A stretch of DNA of 64,000 bases from Sphingomonas glaciei (GTDB taxonomy: Bacteria > Pseudomonadota > Alphaproteobacteria > Sphingomonadales > Sphingomonadaceae). Positions 56,950 to 64,000 of this stretch are shown here, piece after piece (position 1 is the first letter of the stretch; the number at the start of each line of letters is the position of its first letter). Below the pieces are notes generated by a model. That model ran no database searches, was not told the DNA's origin, and worked only from the letters and a program-made list of their open reading frames with translations. The DNA is taken from contig NZ_CP097253.1 of assembly GCF_023380025.1 (NCBI RefSeq), positions 1,955,001 through 2,019,000 of the forward strand, written 5' to 3'. The position numbers and the translations under genes are program-made.

Positions 56950-59466
56950 CTAGAACTTGACGTCGAGCGACAGGAAGACCTGGCGCGGCGAGCCGTAGAA
57001 GCCGGTGACCACGCCTTCGAAGCCGAGGCTCGGGGCGATGCCGGGGACAGCGAAGGCCGGGTTGGCGGCACCGTTGGCGAGGAAAGGCGTGGCCGACAGG
57101 ATCGGCTGGCCGGTCACCGGGTTCACCGTCAGGAACTGGTAGCCCGAAGTGATGTAGCGCTTGTCGAACAGGTTCTTGCCATGGATCCCGACCCGGACCC
57201 GGCCGAGATCGTAGGTCAGGTTGGCGTCGAACAGCGAGAAGCCCTTCTGGTCGAGATAGGGGCTCGGCAATTCGAACTGGGTGCTGCGGCTGCGGTAGGA
57301 AGCGGTGGCGTTGGCCGACAGCATGCCGGGGCCGGCCGGAACGGTGAGATCGACCGTCGCCGAGTTGGTCCACTTGGGCGTGTTCTGGATCTGCCGGAAG
57401 CGGGCGACGTCGATCGGCTGGGCGCGCGAGGCCGGAGCCGGGGCACCGTTAGCGTCGAACGCCGCGATGTTGGTGACGAAGCGCTTGTATTCGGCGTCGA
57501 GATAGCCGACCGACCCCGACAGGTTGAAGCGCGAGCCGACCCCGGCGAAGTCGCGGGCGACCACCGCCGTGCCTTCGAACTCGATGCCCTTGAACTGCGC
57601 CTTGCCGGCGTTGGTGGTGACCCCGACGAAGGTGGGCACGCCGTTGACCACCGCGCCGGCCGAGCCCGGCACCTGCGCGTCCTTGTAGTCGGCGACGAAG
57701 CCGGCGATCGCGAAGCGAAGGCGGCGATCGAACAGCGCCGCCTTGTAGCCGATCTCGTAGCTGGTGACCTTTTCCGGCTCGAACAGGAAGTAGTCGAAGA
57801 TCTCGCTCGCCTCGCGGGTGCCGTTGCCGTTGATGTCGGGCGCCGCGGTGCTCAGGCCGCGCGGATCGAATCCGCCGCCCTTGAAGCCCTTGGACCAGCT
57901 TGCGTAGATGTTGTTGTCGGCATTCGGCTGCCAACTGACCGAAGCCCGCGGGGTGAACTGCTTGAAGGTCTTTTCGCCGTTGAAGTCGGAGGTCAGTGCG
58001 CCGAACTGGCGACCGGTCGGATTGGCGACACTGAAAATGCCGTTGAGCGGAGTCCCGCCAAGCTCGGGCGAAGCGCCGCCGATGAGGTTGCGGCGGATCA
58101 CCACCGCATTGCGCTTGTCCGAGGTGTAGCGGCCGCCGAGCGAGACCGAAAACTGGTCGGTCAGGTCGTAGGTGAAGTCGGCGAAGCCGGCCCAGGTCTT
58201 GGTATCGACATCGCCGAAGGTCGAGGCGGTGAAGCCCGGCAGGCCGATCGCCGCGCCCTGCACGCCCAGCACCACGTCGAAGATGTTGTTGGCATTGGCG
58301 TTGAGATAATAAGCGCCGAGGAGGCCGTTGAGCCGGCCCTTCTCGACCAGCAGCTGCACTTCCTGGCTGAACTGGCGGTTGCGGTAGATCGCAGGAACGT
58401 CAACGTCGGCGGCGGACAGCGCGTCGAAGTCGATCGGGGTGACGCTCTTGTCCTTGCGCCAGGCGGTGATCGTCTTGAAGGTGATCCCGTCGGCCAGCCC
58501 GATTTCGCCCTTGATCGAGATTCCTCCGCCGGTGACCTTTTGCTTCGGATTGACCAGCCCGCCGCGGGTGTCGAACACGTCGCCCAGAACTAGCTGCTTG
58601 GAGATGACCGAGGGGATCAGCCGGTGGCCGCCGCGCGGGTTGCTGTCGTCGGTGGTGTAGTCGCCGGCGATGCGGAAGCGGATGGTATCCGACGGCAGGA
58701 GCTCGACGGTCGCGCGGGTCGCGAACAGGTCTTTGTTGTAATTCTCCTGCCCGGTCGTGAGATTGGTGCCGAACCCGTTGCGGATCAGCCGAGCGACCGC
58801 GCCGCCGACTCGCATCCAGTCGCTGACCGGGGTCGAGGCACTGACGATCACGTCGCGCTGGCCATAGCTGCCGACGTTGGCGCGAAGGCGGGCTTCGGGC
58901 TCGGCCGAGAGCGCGCGGGTGACGTATTTGATCGCGCCGCCGATGGTGTTGCGGCCGTAGAGCGTGCCCTGCGGCCCGCGCAGCACCTCGATCCGCTCCA
59001 CGTCATAGACGTCGAGCAGCGCACCTTGCGGGCGGTTGAGGTAGACGTCGTCGAGATAGATGCCGACACCGCCTTCGTAGCCGGCGACCGGATCCTGCTG
59101 GCCCACGCCGCGGATGAAGGCGGTCAGCGTGCTGTTGGTCCCGCGCGAGGTTTCCAGCGTGACGTTGGGCGTGGTGTCGCCGATGTCGCTGATGTCGATC
59201 GCACCCTGCCGATCGAGCTGCTCGCCCGAATAAGCCGTCACCGCGATCGGCACGTCGATCAGCGATTCGGCGCGGCGGCGGGCGGTGACGACGATCTCGC
59301 CGTCGGACGCGGTGGCGGCCTCGTCACGGGTCTGCGCCTCGTTGGCGGCAGCGGTCGCGGCGGTTTCGGTCGGGCCGGCAGGAGCCTCTTGGGCGAAGGC
59401 TGGCGTCGAGGCCAGGACCATGGCGGCCGATGCAAACAAGGCCGAACGAACGGTGGTGGCGCGCAT
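56950..59466 (-). CDS. TonB-dependent receptor (under TetR control)
   Basis: 838 residues. A signal peptide ending STPAFAQ, TonB-box string GEIVVTARRR near residue 57, the plug domain (VERIEVLRGPQGTLYGRNTIGG at its centre, split here as RIEVLRGPQGTLYGRN) and a beta barrel ending in the outer-membrane aromatic residue (FLSLDVKF). It should import a specific compound across the outer membrane with TonB energy. Divergent from a TetR gene, with a good sigma-70-like promoter inside an inverted-repeat operator, and followed by an MFS transporter: the three form an import module. The ATG at 59466 follows GGGGAG. Confidence 0.93.
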   Translation of the reverse strand: MRATTVRSALFASAAMVLASTPAFAQEAPAGPTETAATAAANEAQTRDEAATASDGEIVVTARRRAESLIDVPIAVTAYSGEQLDRQGAIDISDIGDTTPNVTLETSRGTNSTLTAFIRGVGQQDPVAGYEGGVGIYLDDVYLNRPQGALLDVYDVERIEVLRGPQGTLYGRNTIGGAIKYVTRALSAEPEARLRANVGSYGQRDVIVSASTPVSDWMRVGGAVARLIRNGFGTNLTTGQENYNKDLFATRATVELLPSDTIRFRIAGDYTTDDSNPRGGHRLIPSVISKQLVLGDVFDTRGGLVNPKQKVTGGGISIKGEIGLADGITFKTITAWRKDKSVTPIDFDALSAADVDVPAIYRNRQFSQEVQLLVEKGRLNGLLGAYYLNANANNIFDVVLGVQGAAIGLPGFTASTFGDVDTKTWAGFADFTYDLTDQFSVSLGGRYTSDKRNAVVIRRNLIGGASPELGGTPLNGIFSVANPTGRQFGALTSDFNGEKTFKQFTPRASVSWQPNADNNIYASWSKGFKGGGFDPRGLSTAAPDINGNGTREASEIFDYFLFEPEKVTSYEIGYKAALFDRRLRFAIAGFVADYKDAQVPGSAGAVVNGVPTFVGVTTNAGKAQFKGIEFEGTAVVARDFAGVGSRFNLSGSVGYLDAEYKRFVTNIAAFDANGAPAPASRAQPIDVARFRQIQNTPKWTNSATVDLTVPAGPGMLSANATASYRSRSTQFELPSPYLDQKGFSLFDANLTYDLGRVRVGIHGKNLFDKRYITSGYQFLTVNPVTGQPILSATPFLANGAANPAFAVPGIAPSLGFEGVVTGFYGSPRQVFLSLDVKF

Positions 59467-59539
59467 GATTGTGATTTCTCCCCCTGGACTGGACAAGCCC
59501 CGGCGAGATTCACAGCTCGCCGACGCACATCTGGGTTTC

Positions 59540-59568
59540 TTGATACTGAAAGTTGAATCACCTTTCAA
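59540..59568 (-). promoter_or_regulatory. sigma-70-like promoter of TonB receptor gene
   Basis: On the minus strand TTGAAA (59563-59568) and TATCAA (59540-59545) are 17 nt apart. The -35 box and spacer lie inside operator copy 1, so a bound TetR dimer would block it. Confidence 0.6.
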
Positions 59569-59571
59569 GTC
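59550..59571. promoter_or_regulatory. TetR operator candidate, copy 1
   Basis: Half-sites AAGTTGAA and TTCAAGTC flank 6 nt; the left half is identical to that of copy 2 and the right differs at 2 positions. The first 11 bases and the spacing match copy 2. It covers the -35 region of the TonB receptor promoter. Confidence 0.6.
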
Positions 59572-59685
59572 TTGTGAAGCGGCGGCGGTGGGTTCATCGT
59601 GGTGGTATTTGAAGGGATACGGCAGCGCGGCCCGGGCTCACGAAGGCCAAGCTTCCCGCCGAAACAGACGCCGACGCACACCTGA

Positions 59686-59707
59686 AAGTTGAATCAGGTT
59701 TCAACTT
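59686..59707. promoter_or_regulatory. TetR operator candidate, copy 2 (perfect)
   Basis: A perfect inverted repeat AAGTTGAA / TTCAACTT with a 6-nt spacer, 114 nt upstream of the TetR start and just before a TATAGG box. It repeats the motif of copy 1 across the divergent intergenic region (59467-59820, 354 nt), which holds no gene otherwise. Autoregulation of tetR is the simplest reading. Confidence 0.65.
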
Positions 59708-59820
59708 GTATAGGCTGGCGGTATCGATCGGTCGTCAGACCGTATCCAATGCCGGGCCGGACAGGGTCGTGGGGCGGCACGTGAGCGGCGGGACGAGTGC
59801 TTCCGTGGTAGGGGTAGGGA

Positions 59821-60513
59821 ATGGCTAAAGGGGGCAAGGTGACGGCGATCGGCAAGGGGCGGACACAGGGAAGGCGTCTGGCCGAGCGGCCTCACGAGAC
59901 TGTGCCGCTGACCAGTTCGGCCAAGGCACCGCGCACCGCGCGCGGCGAGCAGACCCGGCGCAAGATCCTCGATGCGGCGCGGGCGGAATTCGGCAGCCGC
60001 GGCTTCGCCGACACCGGCATCACCGAAATCACCCGGACCGCCAAGGTCGCGCTGGGCACCTTTTACACCTACTTCCACAGCAAGGAGGAAGTGTTCCGGG
60101 CGCTGGTCCAGGACATGTCCGAGCAGGTCCGGCTGGCGGTCGCACCGGTGCTCGCCGAGGGACGTGGGACGCTCGAAGCCGAGGAACGGGCGTTGGCCGC
60201 CTTCCTCGCCTTCGTCGGCAAGCACCAGCAGGTCTACCGAATCATCGACGAAGCCGAATTCGTCGATCCCGCGGGCTTTCGCGCCCATTACGAGAACACC
60301 GCCGCGCGCATCTCGGAGCGTCTTGCCGACGGGGCTGCCGCTGGCGTCATGCAACCACCGCGCGATACGCTCGACGCCGAGGTGCGTGCCTGGGCGATCA
60401 TGGGAATGAACGTTTTCCTCGGCCTCCGCTTCGGCGTGTGGGGCGACGAGGATGCCGGCAAGGTGGCGGCGGCGGGGAATCGCCTGATCCGCGACGGCCT
60501 GGGGAAAGGCTGA
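59821..60513 (+). CDS. TetR/AcrR family transcriptional regulator
   Basis: 230 residues. An N-terminal extension of about 40 basic residues precedes the TetR DNA-binding domain (about 42-105; GEQTRRKILDAARAEF, GFADTGITEITRTAKVA, GTFYTYFHSKEEVFRALV) and an all-helical ligand domain. It is divergent from the TonB receptor and MFS genes, and two copies of an inverted repeat lie between. The likely role is repression of that uptake module until a ligand binds. Confidence 0.93.
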   Translation: MAKGGKVTAIGKGRTQGRRLAERPHETVPLTSSAKAPRTARGEQTRRKILDAARAEFGSRGFADTGITEITRTAKVALGTFYTYFHSKEEVFRALVQDMSEQVRLAVAPVLAEGRGTLEAEERALAAFLAFVGKHQQVYRIIDEAEFVDPAGFRAHYENTAARISERLADGAAAGVMQPPRDTLDAEVRAWAIMGMNVFLGLRFGVWGDEDAGKVAAAGNRLIRDGLGKG

Positions 60514-60680
60514 CTTCCCGTGGGGCGGGCGTGATGGACCCCGTCGCGTGGCGCCGTAACCGAAATTTTATCGCGCGCGGAATAAGCGGGAAGCATGAAC
60601 GCCGCGTTCGACGCCTATCCGTGCCTCTAAATGGCCTTCAGCGATCGGTTTCGCGGGCACGATCGTCGCAAGTGGGTCGA

Positions 60681-61351
60681 GTGGGCGGAACGGATTTCGA
60701 CGACACCGTCGCGGACATACCGCCGCAGGCCGACGAAGTCTGGCTGAACCGCCAGAAGCTGAACTACCGCGGGATCGGCGACAAGAAGGCGATCAGGCAC
60801 CTCATTGCGTCATAAAAGGATAAGCCATTTCTTGGGGAAATCGGCAAGCTGGTCGATCTCAAGCGGCTGGAGTTCCAATGGCCGTTCCTTGCAGCCGATC
60901 TGACACCGCTTCTCTCGCCCGGCATCTCGAGCACCTCAGCATCGACAGCCCTCGAAATCTTTCCGATCTTTCGCCGCTTCTCGAGCTGCCGCGCTTGAGA
61001 GCGCTGCTCATGACCAACGACAAGATGATGCCGGACATCGAATGGCTGCGCGAAGCCCATCATCTTGACGTGATCGGCATCGAGAGCGCGATCGATTGCG
61101 ACCATACGATTCAGAGCCTGGCGCCCCTTGCTGGCCTTCAATCGTTGCGGGCCTTTCTGGGCGTATCGACACGGCTTGCGGAAACGTCCCTGATGCCGCT
61201 TGCCGAATGCCCGAAGCTGGAGTTTCTCGATATCGCACGATACGCGCCGCGCTTCGAGTTCGAGCAATTACGGCGGGCGCGGCCCGATATCTTCTGGCGG
61301 TGGTTCGACCCCAAAGCATGGGGCAAGGCGACCCTGAAAGCGATCGGATAA
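60681..61351 (+). pseudogene. leucine-rich-repeat-like protein, broken by a stop and a frameshift
   Basis: In one frame the sequence reads PQADEVWLNRQKLNYRGIG, then DKKAIRHLIAS, hits TAA at 60813-60815, and carries on in the same frame with FLGEIGKLVDLKRLEF and LAADLTPLLS. Near 60902-60925 homology jumps to another frame: ARHLEHLSIDSPRNLSDLSP, then regular LRR-like units (SPLLELPRLRALLMT, APLAGLQSLRAFLGVST) to a stop at 61351. One nonsense codon and one 1-nt deletion would explain both breaks. The intact family appears to be an LRR-like protein of unknown role. An alternative is that only the part from 60878 (157 residues) is expressed. Confidence 0.55.
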
Positions 61352-61384
61352 CGTTCGCAGCCTATCCGGCTGGTCTCGGCAAGA

Positions 61385-62533
61385 TCAGGAAAGACCAGCC
61401 GCAAGCTCGGCAAAGCGCTTCAGGTCGGCGTCGTCGTGATACAGCCCGAGCCCGATGCGAAGCACGTCGCCGCGCACGTCGGTGACGCAGTCTTGCGCCA
61501 TCAGCGCTCCCTGCCATTCGGCGGCCTTCGGATGGCGCAAGGCGAGGAAACGGGCCGGGCCGGTGGGGGAATCCAGCAATTCGGCGGCGGCGAGCGGGGT
61601 GTCGGCGAGGCCATCGGCCAAGCGCTGCTTCAGGCCGCTCACCCGCTCGCTGATCAAGGCGGTGGTCAGCCCTTCGGCGGCGAGCATCCGGCGGGTATGC
61701 AGAAAGCGATACAGCGCCGACGGATCAAAGGTCGCGCCCATGAAGCGCATCGCGTCGGGGGCATAGCCAACCTGCCCCGGCGGCAGGGTCAGATCCTCGA
61801 ACTCGGCATACCAGCCGGTGATCGCCGGGCGCGGGCCGAAACCCGGCGGGGAGTGCATCAGCGCGATGCCTTCGCCCGACATCGCATATTTGTAGCCCCC
61901 GGCGAGGAAGAAGCAGGTTTTCCCAAGCGCGCCGAGCGGCTCAGGCACAGCCATGAAGCTGTGATAGCCGTCGATCACCACCCACGGCCCATCGGGCCTG
62001 GCGATGGCGGCGAGCGCCTCTAGATGCGGCACCCAGCGGCCGGTACCGAACATCAGCTGGCTGACCATGACCAGGTCGGCGCCTCCCGCTCGCTCCGCCA
62101 ATCGCTCGGCCAGCGTGTCGGACGGCTCGGACGGCAGAACCTCGAGGAGGATATCTCCGCTTTCCGCCCAGCGCGCGAACTGGCGGCGGGCGCTGTGGAA
62201 TTCGCCGCTGGTGGTCAGGACCCGAAGCGGCCCCCCGGCGCGGCGCGGCGCGGCGGCCCACAGGCGGATCAGCAGGTCATGGGTGTTGCCGGCGAAGACG
62301 ATGGCGTCAGGGTGATGCGTGCCCAGCTCTACCGCCACTTCGCGCTGCGCCTCGGGCCACAGCTCACCCATCACCCGCTCCCACTTGCGGTCGGCGAGCC
62401 GGGCGCCATCTTCCCAGCATTCGACCTGACCGGCGAAGCTGGCGTCGGGCCACAGGTGGTGGCTGTGCGCGGCGACGTGCAACCGGCCGGGCGCAGCGCC
62501 GAGGCTGCGGCTGAAGAGATGCTTGAAGCTCAT
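61385..62533 (-). CDS. kynU: kynureninase-type PLP enzyme (class V aminotransferase fold)
   Basis: 382 residues, fold type I. AHSHHLWPDA near the N-terminus, VIDGYHSFMAVP (PLP-interacting Asp) and the Schiff-base lysine in GGYKYAMSGEG are typical of the kynureninase branch. It would cleave kynurenine to anthranilate and alanine. The start overlaps the kynA stop (ATGA), and this tight coupling to tryptophan dioxygenase is the main reason to name it KynU rather than a generic class V enzyme. A formamidase gene (kynB) is not seen beside them. Confidence 0.8.
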   Translation of the reverse strand: MSFKHLFSRSLGAAPGRLHVAAHSHHLWPDASFAGQVECWEDGARLADRKWERVMGELWPEAQREVAVELGTHHPDAIVFAGNTHDLLIRLWAAAPRRAGGPLRVLTTSGEFHSARRQFARWAESGDILLEVLPSEPSDTLAERLAERAGGADLVMVSQLMFGTGRWVPHLEALAAIARPDGPWVVIDGYHSFMAVPEPLGALGKTCFFLAGGYKYAMSGEGIALMHSPPGFGPRPAITGWYAEFEDLTLPPGQVGYAPDAMRFMGATFDPSALYRFLHTRRMLAAEGLTTALISERVSGLKQRLADGLADTPLAAAELLDSPTGPARFLALRHPKAAEWQGALMAQDCVTDVRGDVLRIGLGLYHDDADLKRFAELAAGLS

Positions 62534-63264
62534 AGCTCGGTCCGGATCGCCCACAATTCGGGGAAAGCGCGCTTCTCCAGCGTCGAGGCGAGGTAACGCG
62601 CGCCGGCCGAGCCACCGGTCCCCGGCTTCATGCCGATAATCCGCTCCACCGTCAGCAGGTGCTTATGACGCCAGCCCGACAGGGCATCGTCGATGTCGAC
62701 CAGTTTCTCGGCCAGTTGATAGAGCCCGAACCAGCGCTCGCTGTCGCGGTAAACCTCCAGCCAACTGGCGGCGCCCTGGCGGACGCGGGCGGCATTGGCG
62801 GTTTCCCACAGGCTCGGCGCGTCGAGCGCTGCCTGCAAACGGGCACGGCCCTCGGTGCCGCCTTCCTGATAGTCGAGGAAGCGCGGGTCCTTGATCCCGA
62901 ACTTGAATTCGAGTTCTCGGAACTGCGCCGACTGGAACCCCGAGGAGGTGCCGAGAACGTGGCGGAAGGCCGAATAATCGACCGGGGTCATGGTCGCCAG
63001 CACGTCCCACGACAGGGTCATCACCGACTGAATCCGGCTGACCCGGGCCAGCGCCTTGTAGGCGGCGGCAAAGTCGTCTGAGACGACCAGGCGGATCGCC
63101 AGGTCGACCTCGTGAAGCATCTGCTTCAGCCACAGCTCCTTGGTCTGGTGGATGACGATGAACAGCATCTCGTCATGCAGGTCGGACTTCGGTTGCTGCG
63201 CGGACAGCAGGGCCGGGAGCTGGAGATAATCGGCATAGGTCATGCCGGCCGGGTGAGCGGTCAT
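62530..63264 (-). CDS. kynA: tryptophan 2,3-dioxygenase
   Basis: 244 residues. LSAQQPKSDLHDEMLFIVIHQ and TKELWLKQMLHE hold the substrate and heme pocket, SSGFQSAQFRELEF is the family centre, and GWRHKHLLTVERIIG with MKPGTGGS supplies the heme His and substrate loop. The enzyme opens the indole ring of tryptophan to N-formylkynurenine. It is about 35-50 residues shorter than the Xanthomonas enzyme, with the shortfall between APSLWE and the DSERWF helix. First gene of the kyn pair. Confidence 0.93.
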   Translation of the reverse strand: MTAHPAGMTYADYLQLPALLSAQQPKSDLHDEMLFIVIHQTKELWLKQMLHEVDLAIRLVVSDDFAAAYKALARVSRIQSVMTLSWDVLATMTPVDYSAFRHVLGTSSGFQSAQFRELEFKFGIKDPRFLDYQEGGTEGRARLQAALDAPSLWETANAARVRQGAASWLEVYRDSERWFGLYQLAEKLVDIDDALSGWRHKHLLTVERIIGMKPGTGGSAGARYLASTLEKRAFPELWAIRTEL

Positions 63265-63316
63265 GAAGCCGGTCTAGGCCGAACCGGCCGCCGCGTCACC
63301 CCGGATCGGGAATGGC

Positions 63317-63775
63317 TTACTGACCGCCGCCGCCGGGAAGGGCGCCGCTGCCGACGGTCCCGATGTTGCCGAAGAATTCTTCGAAGAAGCTCTTGCGGCG
63401 GCCCAGCGTCGGGGTGGTCCGGCCGTAGGGGTCGATCGAGGCGATCTTGTCCTTGCCGGTGCGCTCCACCGCGGTGACGTTGCCGGCCGGATCGAAACGG
63501 ATCCGCAGGATCGTCTGCTCGGTCACCCGCGGCGTGCGGAACGCGAAGGTCGAGGTGTTGCGGCTGACGTAATACCATTCGTTGTCGTTGAACTGCCCCG
63601 TGAACGTCGGCCGGCCAAGTGTCCGTTCGACGCTGGTCTTGTTGTCGGTCCCGACCTGCACCGCCTGGCTGAGCTGCGGGTCGAGGATGAAGCCGCGATT
63701 CTCGCGATAGCCGGCACAGCCGCTGAGCCCGAGGGCCGCGATCGAGGCGAGGAGGACGAAACGATTGTTGTTCAC
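63317..63775 (-). CDS. bamE: BamE-like outer membrane assembly lipoprotein
   Basis: 152 residues. The lipobox ALGLSGC (Cys20) is followed by the SmpA/OmlA domain (QVGTDNKTSVERTLGRPTFTG, EWYYVSRNTSTFAF, ILRIRFDPAGNVTAVE). BamE is an accessory of the BAM complex that inserts outer membrane proteins. The start is GTG at 63775 with CGGAG upstream. A Gly-rich C-terminal tail (GGGGQ) is not part of the core fold. Confidence 0.88.
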   Translation of the reverse strand: MNNNRFVLLASIAALGLSGCAGYRENRGFILDPQLSQAVQVGTDNKTSVERTLGRPTFTGQFNDNEWYYVSRNTSTFAFRTPRVTEQTILRIRFDPAGNVTAVERTGKDKIASIDPYGRTTPTLGRRKSFFEEFFGNIGTVGSGALPGGGGQ

Positions 63776-63884
63776 AGGTGCCAAGCTCCGGATGCCGGCA
63801 CCCTTGCGCCGGCGGTTCGCCCGCTCAATATCGGCTGGGGCCCGCCGCGCCAAGTGCAGCGGTCCGCCTGAACGGAGGATGATC

Positions 63885-64000
63885 ATGAAGTCGCTGATGC
63901 GGCTGTTCCGGAGCGAGCCGAATATCGCCGCGCCGCTCTACGCCGAGGTCGTGGCCAAGGCCCGCAGCCCGCACTGGTATGTCGCCGGCCGCGTGCCCGA
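63885..64000 (+). CDS. ubiquinol-cytochrome c chaperone family protein (cut by window edge)
   Basis: The first 38 residues read MKSLMRLFRSEPNIAAPLYA then EVVAKARSPHWYVAGRVPD, the usual start of the Cbp3-like ubiquinol-cytochrome c chaperone family. The ATG at 63885 is chosen because GGAGG lies 6 nt upstream; an ATG at 63879 is also in frame. It is divergent from the BamE-like gene. The rest of the gene is outside the window. Confidence 0.7.
   Translation, partial: MKSLMRLFRSEPNIAAPLYAEVVAKARSPHWYVAGRVP

Noticed and set aside
60596..60631. Twelve-codon frame starting ATGAACGCC between tetR and the broken LRR gene
   Set aside because: Too short, no ribosome-binding site, no similarity; likely noise.

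Overview
The window is a high-GC chromosomal segment, and its gene content points to an alphaproteobacterium of the order Sphingomonadales. The evidence is two large TonB-dependent receptors, two DUF4139 genes in tandem, DUF4167, DUF3572 beside a DivK-type receiver, an lptC-lptA-lptB-rpoN block, an ATP-dependent ligase of the cisplatin-response type, and GGAAC-N17-CGTT promoters of the EcfG general stress response. No rRNA, tRNA, insertion sequence, prophage, CRISPR array or integration site was seen. All calls are by eye from motifs and family knowledge; no database search was run.

Layout. 1-5100: a CBS-domain gene cut by the left edge, a small membrane protein coupled to a hotdog thioesterase, two tandem DUF4139 genes, and a DUF4167 protein with Arg/Glu/Asp repeats. 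5167-8336: the hisS-prfA-prmC translation operon. 8391-17518: an M61 peptidase coupled to ppa, a TonB-dependent receptor, an amidase lipoprotein, two small-molecule exporters and ispG. 17587-24769: an S1/P1-type nuclease, a four-gene SPFH / ribbon-helix-helix / hydrolase operon, an asparaginase-GNAT pair, a DNA ligase and two small proteins. 24951-29597: rpmG, divK, and a tightly packed six-gene run from DUF3572 through HAD, SDR, RidA and GDPD to FemAB-like.

29675-40271: a tandem cold-shock protein with a long glycine-rich N-terminus, rnd-lptC-lptA-lptB-rpoN, an EEP nuclease, an MBL hydrolase, and a KaiC-like ATPase translationally coupled to a hybrid histidine kinase. 40416-50064: replication genes gyrB, recF and dnaN, separated by other genes (DUF2141 lipoprotein, RhlE helicase, IspZ-like membrane protein, tandem HD-GYP protein). 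50300-55514: a MASE1 hybrid kinase, and an RcnB-like secreted protein with a fasciclin lipoprotein behind an EcfG-type promoter. 55593-60513: an MFS transporter and TonB-dependent receptor divergent from a TetR regulator, with two copies of one operator between them. 60681-64000: a broken LRR-like gene, the kynA-kynU tryptophan-degradation operon, a BamE-like lipoprotein and the start of a ubiquinol-cytochrome c chaperone.

Most of the window is core housekeeping, so no self-contained defence or mobile system was found. The strongest leads are regulatory and architectural: a perfect hairpin over the RBS of a DUF4139 gene beside a palindromic operator, a TonB-box-like motif inside a periplasmic DUF4139 protein, the KaiC/hybrid-kinase pair, the TetR/TBDR/MFS import module with duplicated operators, and the SPFH/ribbon-helix-helix operon.
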